64,000 nucleotides of DNA. Source: Lachnoclostridium sp. An196. Its GTDB lineage: Bacteria > Bacillota > Clostridia > Lachnospirales > Lachnospiraceae. The DNA is taken from the NCBI RefSeq assembly GCF_002160135.1, contig NZ_NFJZ01000010.1, positions 1 through 64,000 of the forward strand, in the 5' to 3' direction. The notes under the pieces are model-generated. The model was given only the letters and a program-made list of their open reading frames with translations, had not been told where the DNA came from and ran no database searches. The translations under genes and the position numbers were made by a program. The stretch's first letter is position 1. Every line of letters starts with the position of its first letter. Shown here piece by piece: positions 26,419-35,027 of this stretch.

Positions 26419-26464
26419 TTATTTTCTCTCATATGCCTTTCATTATTTTGTAAGACAGACAGCA

Positions 26465-26495
26465 CCGGTTCTCGTTTTTTGATAACGAGAACCGG
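26465..26495. terminator. Hairpin terminator
   Basis: CCGGTTCTCGTT and AACGAGAACCGG make a perfect 12-bp stem with a 7-base loop, between the end of the DUF815 gene and the 3' end of the minus-strand aldolase-like gene. Confidence 0.75.
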
Positions 26496-26537
26496 CATTT
26501 ATTCTGTTTTATATATCCATGCGCAGACTGCCGCTTC

Positions 26538-27146
26538 CTAAATCACAAAATGATGTATTCCCATAGTAATATACTTCTCCGCCTCTTCAACAGACCCCAG
26601 AGGCATTCTAAGATCGACTTGATAACGTGAAGCGATCTCTATCGCCTTTCTCTCTGCATATTTTGCCCGTATTTTCTTTTCTTTTATCTTATCGCCAACA
26701 TTTTTTTGTTTTCCAAGCTGGATAAAATCTATTTTGGGAATCTGGCAGACCTTCTCAAAATTTTTTACCATTGTAATGTCTTCAATCAAAACGCCGATGC
26801 ATTGAATGGAACCATCTATATTCTCAAACATATCTTCCAGTCCTGTACAATCTGATTCTTCTACAAAAAGTATTCCCCGAAAACCAAGCGTCATGGCCAT
26901 TCGAACCGCATCTTCAGCATTAGAACGCCTGGCCTTCATTATGCAGGGCAAACCATGTGTTCCGCAGATATGTACAATACTTTTCAGCATATCAATAGTA
27001 AAATATTTATTTTCTTCACAGATCTCCACATAATCGCATATTTCTGCAATCTCTGCCGCTTTTATAACAACCGGCCATTTATTTTCTGTATTCACAGCAA
27101 GAACTAATCCTTTTTCTTTCAGACATTCTTTTAAGAAATTTCCCAT
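26538..27146 (-). CDS. HpcH/HpaI aldolase-like protein
   Basis: 202 residues, shorter than usual (about 250). Pattern of an HpcH/HpaI-type TIM barrel: a strand ending DYVEICEENKYFTIDMLKSI, a central GFRGILFVEESD, a degenerate IET-type metal motif (VLIEDITMVKNFEKV) and IDFIQLG where members have the D-G-x-x-x-G segment. Enzymes of this family cleave 2-keto-3-deoxy acids in a metal-dependent way; here the motifs are weak, so activity is uncertain. It is divergent from an RpiR-type regulator gene, with promoters facing away from each other, which suggests RpiR control of a sugar-acid function. Best described as putative. Confidence 0.6.
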   Translation of the reverse strand: MGNFLKECLKEKGLVLAVNTENKWPVVIKAAEIAEICDYVEICEENKYFTIDMLKSIVHICGTHGLPCIMKARRSNAEDAVRMAMTLGFRGILFVEESDCTGLEDMFENIDGSIQCIGVLIEDITMVKNFEKVCQIPKIDFIQLGKQKNVGDKIKEKKIRAKYAERKAIEIASRYQVDLRMPLGSVEEAEKYITMGIHHFVI

Positions 27147-27203
27147 ACCCTTTTCCCCTGTTTTTTACTGCTTCTTGTGTTCCGGATATATCTACTTATA
27201 TTA

Positions 27204-27232
27204 AAAATATCAGATTTAGAATTTTTTGTCAA
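27204..27232 (-). promoter_or_regulatory. Promoter of the aldolase-like gene
   Basis: Minus strand TTGACA (27227-27232), 17-base spacer, TATTTT (27204-27209) in very AT-rich DNA; ends 58 bases before the start. Confidence 0.55.
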
Positions 27233-27276
27233 TTTTATATTTTTAAATTAGGAATTTTTTTCTGTTTTTCTTTTTC

Positions 27277-27305
27277 TTGCCTAAACTTTTCCATCACGAT
27301 ATAAT
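27277..27305 (+). promoter_or_regulatory. Promoter of the RpiR-type regulator
   Basis: TTGCCT (27277-27282), 17-base spacer, consensus TATAAT (27300-27305), followed by AGGAGG before the ATG at 27345. Confidence 0.75.
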
Positions 27306-27344
27306 CAAATACACAATGCATTTTCACTAAAACAGGAGGCGTTT

Positions 27345-28190
27345 ATGAACAGTCTGGCAGCAATTACAGAAAATTATTCAAAATTAAGTAAAAATGAAAA
27401 AAAGGTAGCAGATTTTCTGCTGACAGGCGATAATAATCTGTATTCATACACCGTCCAAAAACTGGCAGAAAAGGTTCAGGTAACCCCTTCCTGCGTCATG
27501 CGCTTTATCAAAAAAATCGGATATGGAAGCTACACACAATTCCGCATTGAGCTGGCCAAAGAATCGCAAAACAGAACCGGGAACGAACAAATGGTGGAAG
27601 TTTTCACAAAATCAGACGACTATGCATCTCTGGTCCAGAAACTCCTCGCATTTTACAACAATACTTTGGATAAAACGATTCATTCTCTAAACCTTAAAAA
27701 GTTGGAAAAAGCCGTGCATATATTATTGAACGCCAAAAGAATCTGTGTCGTCGCGCAGGGTGCCTCTTTTCTTGTCGGCTCTGATTTTGTGAGAAAACTA
27801 ATATTCGCCGGTATTCCTGCCATCTGCTTTGAAGATTCACATACCCAGTTATCGCAGGCCACTAATTTGACAGAAAACGATTGCCTGATTGCTATTTCCT
27901 ATTCAGGAAAAACCACTCTTACAAACATTGCCGTAAAGATGGCTGCGGATGCCGGTATTCCATCTATAAGCATTTCACAGAATGTACAGACCAACATGGT
28001 AAAATATGCTACCGTTCCCTTATTTGTTCCTTCACTGGAACCAGAGAGAAAAATCGGTTCTATTGCTTCTCGCATGGCCTGCAATGCAATTACAGATATT
28101 TTATATCTGGGAATCATACAGGACGATTTAAATAACGCTATAGCACATGTATCTAAAAAACGCAGTATCATTCAACAGCTTAAGGAATGA
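27345..28190 (+). CDS. MurR/RpiR-family transcriptional regulator
   Basis: 281 residues. N-terminal HTH_6 domain (KLSKNEKKVADFLL; VQKLAEKVQVTPSCVMRFIK) followed by a SIS sugar-phosphate-binding domain (about 110-250: KRICVVAQGASFLVGSDFVR; CLIAISYSGKTTLTNIAVKM). Such proteins respond to phosphorylated sugars and repress or activate sugar catabolic genes. Likely targets are the divergent aldolase-like gene and possibly the beta-glucosidase locus next door. Start ATG follows AGGAGG. Confidence 0.93.
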   Translation: MNSLAAITENYSKLSKNEKKVADFLLTGDNNLYSYTVQKLAEKVQVTPSCVMRFIKKIGYGSYTQFRIELAKESQNRTGNEQMVEVFTKSDDYASLVQKLLAFYNNTLDKTIHSLNLKKLEKAVHILLNAKRICVVAQGASFLVGSDFVRKLIFAGIPAICFEDSHTQLSQATNLTENDCLIAISYSGKTTLTNIAVKMAADAGIPSISISQNVQTNMVKYATVPLFVPSLEPERKIGSIASRMACNAITDILYLGIIQDDLNNAIAHVSKKRSIIQQLKE

Positions 28191-28201
28191 CGCATACGAC
28201 A

Positions 28202-28247
28202 AAAACCGGAGCAGCAAATTGCCAAAAACAATTTCCGCTCCGGTTTT
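28202..28247. terminator. Bidirectional terminator
   Basis: AAAACCGGAGC and GCTCCGGTTTT pair perfectly, with inner arms AAATTG/CAATTT, giving T-tracts in both directions. It ends both the RpiR gene and the beta-glucosidase remnant. Confidence 0.85.
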
Positions 28248-28256
28248 CTAAACACC

Positions 28257-29304
<1,048 letters not shown>

Positions 29305-29330
29305 TTTCGATCTTCCCTCTCACGCAAAAA

Positions 29331-29398
29331 AGGCTATACTATTCCTACACGCTGTTAAACGTGTATAAATAGTATAGCCTGCCGTACAGTAACAATCC
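29331..29398 (-). promoter_or_regulatory. BglG/LicT-type antiterminator RNA site and overlapping terminator
   Basis: On the minus strand GGATTGTTACTGTACGGCAG, continuing GCTATACT (29398-29371), matches the ribonucleic antiterminator (RAT) recognised by BglG/LicT/SacY proteins. It overlaps the left arm of a terminator whose arms AGGCTATACTATT / AATAGTATAGCCT (29331-29343 with 29368-29380) pair perfectly, followed by six T residues. This is the classic mutually exclusive switch for beta-glucoside genes. Confidence 0.9.
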
Positions 29399-29412
29399 AT
29401 TCATACGCTGAC

Positions 29413-29442
29413 ATTGTACTGTATACTTTTATTTTTTGTCAA
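29413..29442 (-). promoter_or_regulatory. Promoter of the beta-glucoside leader
   Basis: Minus strand TTGACA (29437-29442), 18-base spacer, TACAAT (29413-29418), directly upstream of the antiterminator RNA site. It lies just outside the 3' end of the aminotransferase gene. Confidence 0.75.
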
Positions 29443-29449
29443 TACTTTT

Positions 29450-30733
29450 TTAGATTTCTCCCAGCAGTCTTTCCACACTCACCAGTTTCACACAGAGGAC
29501 GAAAAGCTCTGCCGTCATCTTCAGTTCATCCATAGTCGGATAGGAGGGCGCGATACGGATATTTTTGTCATGCGGATCTTTCTTATATGGGAAGGTCGCT
29601 CCTGCTCCGGTAAGCACCACGCCTGCCTCTTTGCATTTGTTCACAATAGCTTTCGCGCATCCGTCCATAGCGTCGAAAGAAATAAAATAACCTCCCAGAG
29701 GCTTCGTCCATGTTCCGATGCCCAGTCCGCCCAGCTCGCGCTCCAGCGTTTCCAGCACCATCTCAAATTTCGGACGCATGATCGCCGCATGTTTTCTCAT
29801 ATGTGCCTTGATACCGTCCAGATCTTTAAAATAGCGTACATGACGGAGCTGGTTAATCTTGTCATGGCTGATAATCTGGATTGTCATGGATTTTTTTACC
29901 CATTCCAGATTGCCCTCGGAAGCGGCAATGCAGCTGATGCCCGCGCCCGCAAAGCTGATCTTGGATGTGGAGGCGAACTCCAGAACCATGTCCTTCTTTC
30001 CGTTTGCCTCGCACATGGAGAGCATCTCCGGAAGCGTGTCCTGCCTGTCGTCATACAGATGATGCACGCAGTATGCGTTATCCCAGTAGATACGGAAATC
30101 TTCTGCCGCCGGATTCAGATCCGCCATCCTGCGGCATACATTCTCCGAATAGGTGATACCCAGCGGGTTTGTATACATAGGCACGCACCAGATACCTTTC
30201 ACTGCAGGATCTTTCACATATTCTTCTACCAGATCCATGTCCGGACCTTCCTCTGTCATCGGAATCGTGATCATCTCAATACCGAAATGTTCTGTGATAG
30301 AAAAGTGGCGGTCATATCCCGGAGCCGGACACAAGAATTTCACTTTATCCAGTTTACACCAGGGAGTACTCCCCATCACGCCATGCGTCATGGAGCGGGA
30401 GATACTGTCGTACATAACACTCAGACTGGCAGTTCCGAATACGATTACTTTTTCCGGAGCCACGCCCAGCATATCGCCCAGAAGCTTGCGGGCGCTCCAG
30501 ATTCCTTCCAGATTACCGTAATTTCTGGTATCTACACCATGATCGTCGCGCATATCACTGTGGCTGTTGAAAATATCCATCATCGGCATGGTCATATCCA
30601 GCTGTTCCTCTGAAGGTTTCCCTCTGGACATATCCAGTTTCAGGCCTTTCCCCTTGGCATCCTCATACTGAAGCTCCAGTTCTTTCTTCAGTCCGAGCAG
30701 TTCTTCTCTGGTCAAATCTTTGTAAGCTGTCAT
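29450..30733 (-). CDS. Aspartate aminotransferase, class Ic (MocR-like)
   Basis: 427 residues. PLP fold-type I enzyme of the Asp_aminotransf (PF12897-type) group: KLDMSRGKPSEEQLD near the start, FGTASLSVMYDSI, MYTNPLGITYSENVCRRMAD, IYWDNAYCVHHLY and the PLP lysine in FASTSKISFAGAGISC. No HTH domain, so it is an enzyme, not a MocR regulator. Transaminates aspartate or a related amino acid with 2-oxoglutarate. Monocistronic by spacing. GAGGAGG precedes the ATG. Confidence 0.92.
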   Translation of the reverse strand: MTAYKDLTREELLGLKKELELQYEDAKGKGLKLDMSRGKPSEEQLDMTMPMMDIFNSHSDMRDDHGVDTRNYGNLEGIWSARKLLGDMLGVAPEKVIVFGTASLSVMYDSISRSMTHGVMGSTPWCKLDKVKFLCPAPGYDRHFSITEHFGIEMITIPMTEEGPDMDLVEEYVKDPAVKGIWCVPMYTNPLGITYSENVCRRMADLNPAAEDFRIYWDNAYCVHHLYDDRQDTLPEMLSMCEANGKKDMVLEFASTSKISFAGAGISCIAASEGNLEWVKKSMTIQIISHDKINQLRHVRYFKDLDGIKAHMRKHAAIMRPKFEMVLETLERELGGLGIGTWTKPLGGYFISFDAMDGCAKAIVNKCKEAGVVLTGAGATFPYKKDPHDKNIRIAPSYPTMDELKMTAELFVLCVKLVSVERLLGEI

Positions 30734-30798
30734 CTTATGTCCTCCTCATATCTTTTTCATTCATACATAACAAGAGACTGTATAAAAATACAGCCCCC

Positions 30799-31428
30799 TT
30801 ACATAGAATCCTCATGAAACACTTTTCGAACCAACCTGTCATATTCTTTCCATGCAGGAAAGTCCTCCAGCTCTCTTAGAGCTTCCGCAGTCTGTCGGTA
30901 CATCCAACCATGTTTATTCTTGTCCTTTTGATTGAATCTTTCCCAGATCTGATCGCCTACTTTATCAATATCCCTCGCGATGGCGCGAATATTGGAAAGC
31001 TTGTCCGCCAATGCCAGCATCCTGGCATTCCTGTCTGCCTTCTCCCTAAGGAAATCGACCGTTTCCTGTTTGCGCAGCATCCAGGTACTCTCCGGAGGGA
31101 GATCCCTGCGCTTGTCCTCCGACTCACCGTACACATATCCTGCGATCCGTGATCCGAAGAACTGTTCCAGTTCTTCATAGGTCACATCCGTGTCCTCCAG
31201 AATATCATGCAGTACGGCTGCAGCGATCAGGTCCTCGTCATCTGTCATCTCCGCCACAATGCCTGCGGCTTCCACCGGATGAACCAGATAAGGAATTCTT
31301 CCCCCTTTGCGTGTCGCGCCGCGATGGGCCACAGCCGCAAAAATACACGCCTGCTCAAACAGAGGCAGACTGCTACCGGAAAGCATGCGCTTCAACTCTT
31401 CCGACATCTCTGCTGTCATTTTATACAC
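30799..31428 (-). CDS. HD-domain protein, small alarmone hydrolase-like
   Basis: 209 residues. HD-type metal site: His35 (AHRG), His50 (PYLVHPVEAA) and His74-Asp75 (AAVLHDILEDT), as in the hydrolase half of RelA/SpoT and in MESH1-type small alarmone hydrolases. No synthetase, TGS or ACT domain follows. Probably hydrolyses (p)ppGpp or a related nucleotide in the cytoplasm. ATG codons at 31428 and 31419 are both possible starts. Sits alone between terminator-poor gaps. Confidence 0.85.
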   Translation of the reverse strand: MYKMTAEMSEELKRMLSGSSLPLFEQACIFAAVAHRGATRKGGRIPYLVHPVEAAGIVAEMTDDEDLIAAAVLHDILEDTDVTYEELEQFFGSRIAGYVYGESEDKRRDLPPESTWMLRKQETVDFLREKADRNARMLALADKLSNIRAIARDIDKVGDQIWERFNQKDKNKHGWMYRQTAEALRELEDFPAWKEYDRLVRKVFHEDSM

Positions 31429-31520
31429 CCGTTACCTTCTCATAACCCCATTATCTTTCAGAGTATATCACAGGGCGGGTGAATTGGCAACCATTATTTT
31501 CCCCCGGAAGACAAATGTTT

Positions 31521-31721
31521 TTAATCGCCGGACAGTCTTCCATAGAAAGACAGAAGATACAGTCCGCAGATCCCTACCAGGCCATAGACGATACGGGATA
31601 TCCAGCTCATGTTTCCAAACAGCCATGCCACCAGGTCAAACTGGAAAAAGCCTATCAGTCCCCAGTTGACTGCGCCAATGATCACTATCGTAAGTGCAAA
31701 ATAATCCAAGCCTTTGTTCAT
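31521..31721 (-). CDS. DUF378 small membrane protein
   Basis: 66 residues from the ATG at 31721, which follows AAAGGAGGTATC at the right distance; a longer frame to 31742 is unlikely. Two membrane helices, with the family motif YFALTIVIIGAVNWGLIGFF and ISRIVYGLVGICGLY. DUF378 proteins are common in Firmicutes and have no known function. Downstream of the Lrp gene on the same strand. Confidence 0.9.
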   Translation of the reverse strand: MNKGLDYFALTIVIIGAVNWGLIGFFQFDLVAWLFGNMSWISRIVYGLVGICGLYLLSFYGRLSGD

Positions 31722-31775
31722 CAAAGATACCTCCTTTTGCACCTATTGTATCCCTTCTGACCAACGATTATTCAT

Positions 31776-32243
31776 TTATGCGGACGCGCCGTTTTCCGGA
31801 CACATATCTGTACAGGATCCATGTTTCATCTCTTTCAAAACAAAATATGTCTTCGTAGAAGAAACTCCCGGAACGCTTTTAATCACCCGATGAAGCTGTT
31901 CCAGCGTTTCGGACGACCGGGTATAAATCTGAATCAGAAAGTCAAAATCACCGGTCAGATAGTAGCAGGCCGCAACGCTGGGAGTGTTTTCCATGGCTTT
32001 GGCAAATTCCTCATAATATTTCGGATGCTCCAGAGTGACTTCCATCAACGCGGACACATCATTTCCCATTTTGTGCTGATCCGTCACTATCGTATACTGC
32101 CGTATTACTCCCTGCCGTTCCAGTTTTCTGATCCGTTCGATCACCGCCGCGATTGACAGATGTACCTTATGGCTGATCTCCGTCGCCGACTGTCTGGCGT
32201 TTTCACTCAAACATGCTAATATACTGCGATCTACACTGTCCAT
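31776..32243 (-). CDS. Lrp/AsnC-family regulator
   Basis: 155 residues from the ATG at 32243 after AAAGGAGA; the frame is open further up to 32318, through a leader hairpin. N-terminal HTH (DRSILACLSENARQSATEIS; HLSIAAVIERIRKLERQGVI) and a C-terminal RAM/AsnC ligand domain. It lies directly downstream of the cysteine desulfidase gene but has its own promoter. In enterobacteria the Lrp-type protein CyuR (DecR) controls a cyuA desulfidase gene, so a cysteine-responsive role is a reasonable guess here. Confidence 0.92.
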   Translation of the reverse strand: MDSVDRSILACLSENARQSATEISHKVHLSIAAVIERIRKLERQGVIRQYTIVTDQHKMGNDVSALMEVTLEHPKYYEEFAKAMENTPSVAACYYLTGDFDFLIQIYTRSSETLEQLHRVIKSVPGVSSTKTYFVLKEMKHGSCTDMCPENGASA

Positions 32244-32290
32244 TCTGATCTCTCCTTTTCGCAAAAGCAAAACCGGGAAACAAAAAAGGA

Positions 32291-32379
32291 CATGGAAATA
32301 CCTTTTTTCCATGCCCATTCATGTACCTTATTATTTTTCAGTTCTCGTATACTATACAATAAAATTTTTGGTTTTGCAA
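32291..32379 (-). promoter_or_regulatory. Promoter and attenuator-like leader of the Lrp gene
   Basis: Minus strand TTGCAA (32374-32379), 17-base spacer, TATAGT (32351-32356). Between promoter and start, CATGGAAA (plus 32291-32298) pairs with TTTCCATG (32306-32313), and on the minus strand the hairpin is followed by a run of six T residues, as in an intrinsic terminator. A short in-frame start at 32318 lies inside it. Confidence 0.6.
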
Positions 32380-32391
32380 GAGGTTTTTCTC

Positions 32392-33672
32392 TCAGCACTC
32401 CGTCATCATCTGGATAATCTCTCTATCCGTCTCCTTCATCCCCACGGCCCCCAGACGGACCACGTTCCGGATCGTATTCTCCACTCCCTTGGAAAGAATC
32501 CCTTCTCCGCCGCGGAACTGCTGCCCCTGGCAGTACATCTCGTATCCCAGGATCCCCGCGTCCACTGCGGATGCAATCTTGCCCGCGCAGGACGGCTTGG
32601 CCCCGTCGCAGACGATCCCGGAGACGATCGCAAGCGCGTTGACCAGGGTATGAGCAATGCAGCGGAAATCTCCTCCCTGCAGATAGGCGATGCCGCACCC
32701 GGCTCCGCATCCGGCGCTGACCGCTCCGCAGTAGGCCGACAATCTCCCCATCCCGGTTTTCTGATGAATTGCAACGAGGTTGGATACCAGCAGAGCCCGA
32801 TACAGTCTTTCCCTGTCGGCATGCAGTTCTTTCGCATATTCCAGGACCGGAAGGGAGGCAGTGATCCCCTGGTTCCCGCTTCCGGAATTAATAATCACAG
32901 GCATTTCACATCCGCTCATGCGGGCGTCAGACGCGGCTGCCGCAGCGGCCCGCGCCCTCACACGAATGTCATTGCCGTATGCGTTCAGCAGTACTTTTCC
33001 CACATTCGCTCCCCAGGGATTTCGGAGTCCTTCTTCTGAAATCGCGGAATTATACTCGATCTGCCGGTCCAGGATCTCCTGTACATCCCGGATATCCGCC
33101 GTGTCCGCGAACTCCACGATATCTTTTACGTTCAGAAGATTCCGGTCCGCCTGGTTCGCCCCTTCTTTGGCGGCAGTTCCTCCGATTTCATAAAGAATGT
33201 CCCCATCTTTTTCGATCCGGACGATATTGGAATGATAGCCTGCAATCCGGACTTTTACCTTGTGTCCTCCGCCGTGCACCTGTATTACAATATCCAGCAG
33301 TTCTTCCGTTTCCAGAGGTTTTACCCGGATCCTCTTTTGGTCCAGATATTTTCTGATCTCTTTTTTCTGATCCTGCGTCACAGCCGAGATCACTTCCAGG
33401 ATACGTTCTTCTTTTCCCGCTACGATTCCTGCGGCGGCCGCAGCCTCGATCCCTTTCAGGCCGTCCGTATTGGGAACCACCACGCTTTTCACATTTTTGA
33501 TGATATTTCCGCTGGCTTCCACCAGACAGTCCTCCGGGATGCAGCCCAAAACCGCGCGCGCTTTAGCCGCGCAGTAAGATATGGCGATCGGCTCCGTACA
33601 CCCCATGGCCGGTATCAGCTCCTCCTTCAGGATCTGCACATAAGTCTGGTACCTGATATCTTCCTTCTCCAT
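32392..33672 (-). CDS. cyuA: L-cysteine desulfidase family protein (UPF0597)
   Basis: 426 residues. UPF0597/CyuA (YhaM) signature: MGCTEPIAISYCAAKAR near the start with Cys25, GGGHKV in the middle, SGSGNQGITASLPV, and the cysteine cluster YCGAVSAGCGAGCGIAYLQG that binds an Fe-S cluster. The family breaks L-cysteine down to sulfide, pyruvate and ammonia, and is structurally related to L-serine dehydratase. Cytoplasmic. Last gene of a tight minus-strand run starting with nrdJ and larC (17-18 base gaps). An Lrp-type regulator follows. Confidence 0.93.
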   Translation of the reverse strand: MEKEDIRYQTYVQILKEELIPAMGCTEPIAISYCAAKARAVLGCIPEDCLVEASGNIIKNVKSVVVPNTDGLKGIEAAAAAGIVAGKEERILEVISAVTQDQKKEIRKYLDQKRIRVKPLETEELLDIVIQVHGGGHKVKVRIAGYHSNIVRIEKDGDILYEIGGTAAKEGANQADRNLLNVKDIVEFADTADIRDVQEILDRQIEYNSAISEEGLRNPWGANVGKVLLNAYGNDIRVRARAAAAAASDARMSGCEMPVIINSGSGNQGITASLPVLEYAKELHADRERLYRALLVSNLVAIHQKTGMGRLSAYCGAVSAGCGAGCGIAYLQGGDFRCIAHTLVNALAIVSGIVCDGAKPSCAGKIASAVDAGILGYEMYCQGQQFRGGEGILSKGVENTIRNVVRLGAVGMKETDREIIQMMTEC

Positions 33673-33689
33673 ACTCCCTCCCCTGTCAC

Positions 33690-35009
33690 TTACATGGAAT
33701 CGGAACTGCCGGAATCTTTCCTTCCGGCCTCCTCCACCATCCGGTAGACCTCCTGATAGTTTTTCCCGCTCTTCCTGCAGAGAGCGTTCACGCTTTCATA
33801 TTCCGGAAAGCGTTTTTCTATTCCCTGATAACGGCATATTTTAATCTTCGCTTCTCCAAACGGAGTCTGTACCGTACGGATCTCCCGGTCCATGACGGTC
33901 CGTTTCATAAGCATCTTACGGATTCCGATTGTGGATGTCTCTTCAAAGATAATCCGCTCCAGTTCCGGCGCGTCCTCCGGCGTACAGATCACATTGAGCT
34001 GGTAACCGGGACGGTTTTTTTTCATATACACCGGAATAAAATGCGCGTCGCGCGCTCCCGCCTCCATCAGACGGTTCAGCGTGTATCCCAGATTTTCTCC
34101 GCTGCAGTCGTCCACGTTGGTCTCAAGCTTCATGATCTGATCCTGATTCTCTGATTCTGCGCGGATCAGCATGGCGCGCAGAAATCCGGGAGCCTCATAA
34201 TCCCTCTTTCCGGCTCCCATTCCGATCCTCTCCACCGTAAAATGGTCCGGTAGTGTTCCGCACGTCCGGACGGCCGCCGCGATCGCCGCCCCCGTGGGCG
34301 TCACCAGTTCTCCGTGAATCCCGGTGATATGCAGGGGCAGTCCGTATGTATTTACAATATTCGCCACCGCCGGCACCGGCACCGGAAGGATTCCATGCTG
34401 GCAGCGGATGGTTCCGGTTCCCTCTTTCAGCACCGGAAGGATGACTTCCCCGATATTCAGATTATCCAGGCAGACGGCCGCCGCCGTAATATCCACGATC
34501 GAATCCACTGCTCCTACTTCATGAAAATGAACCTGATCTTTCGGAACGCCGTGGGCCTTCGCCTCCGCCTCCGCCAGAATTTCAAAAATACGCAAAGCCA
34601 GCTTCCTCGCTCCCGGCGTCAGCTCTGCCTGCTCCAGAATTTCCCGGATCTCAGCCATTCCGCGGTGTTCGTGGGGATGGCTGTGCTCATGGCCGTGCCC
34701 GTGATGATGAGCCTCGCTGCCGTGGTCATGATGGCCATGAACATGCTCATGAGCATGTTCATGGCCGTGCAGATATTCCATGTCATGATCATGGTTTTCA
34801 TGTTCCAGCAATACATCGAAGTCGCACATATCAAGGCCGGATTTCTTCACCCGGCTGATATGGACTTCATATCCGCCGACCGGGAGGCTCTGAAGAGCTT
34901 TCCGCAGTACGGTCTCATCCGCCCCCAGATCCAGCAGGGCAGCGGCGGCCATATCGCCGCTGATCCCGCTCTCACACTCCAGATACAGTGTTTTTTTTCC
35001 GTTTTCCAT
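33690..35009 (-). CDS. larC: Nickel pincer cofactor synthesis protein LarC
   Basis: 439 residues in one uninterrupted frame; in some lactobacilli the gene is split and joined by frameshifting, which is not the case here. N-terminal LYLECESGISGDMAAAALLD, then a histidine-rich nickel-binding stretch (about 72-115), FHEVGAVDSIVDITAAAVCL, and the C-terminal LETNVDDCSGENLGYTLNRL. LarC inserts nickel into the pyridinium dithiocarboxylate cofactor of lactate racemase-type enzymes (LarA family). No larA, larB or larE is in the window, so partners are elsewhere. Sits between nrdJ and cyuA with gaps of 18 and 17 bases. Confidence 0.93.
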   Translation of the reverse strand: MENGKKTLYLECESGISGDMAAAALLDLGADETVLRKALQSLPVGGYEVHISRVKKSGLDMCDFDVLLEHENHDHDMEYLHGHEHAHEHVHGHHDHGSEAHHHGHGHEHSHPHEHRGMAEIREILEQAELTPGARKLALRIFEILAEAEAKAHGVPKDQVHFHEVGAVDSIVDITAAAVCLDNLNIGEVILPVLKEGTGTIRCQHGILPVPVPAVANIVNTYGLPLHITGIHGELVTPTGAAIAAAVRTCGTLPDHFTVERIGMGAGKRDYEAPGFLRAMLIRAESENQDQIMKLETNVDDCSGENLGYTLNRLMEAGARDAHFIPVYMKKNRPGYQLNVICTPEDAPELERIIFEETSTIGIRKMLMKRTVMDREIRTVQTPFGEAKIKICRYQGIEKRFPEYESVNALCRKSGKNYQEVYRMVEEAGRKDSGSSDSM

Positions 35010-35027
35010 AATTTGTCCTTACTCCGT

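Noticed and set aside
29414-30613. 399-codon plus-strand frame
   Set aside because: Antisense to the aspartate aminotransferase gene.
33690-35009. Programmed frameshift in larC
   Set aside because: The gene is a single continuous frame here.
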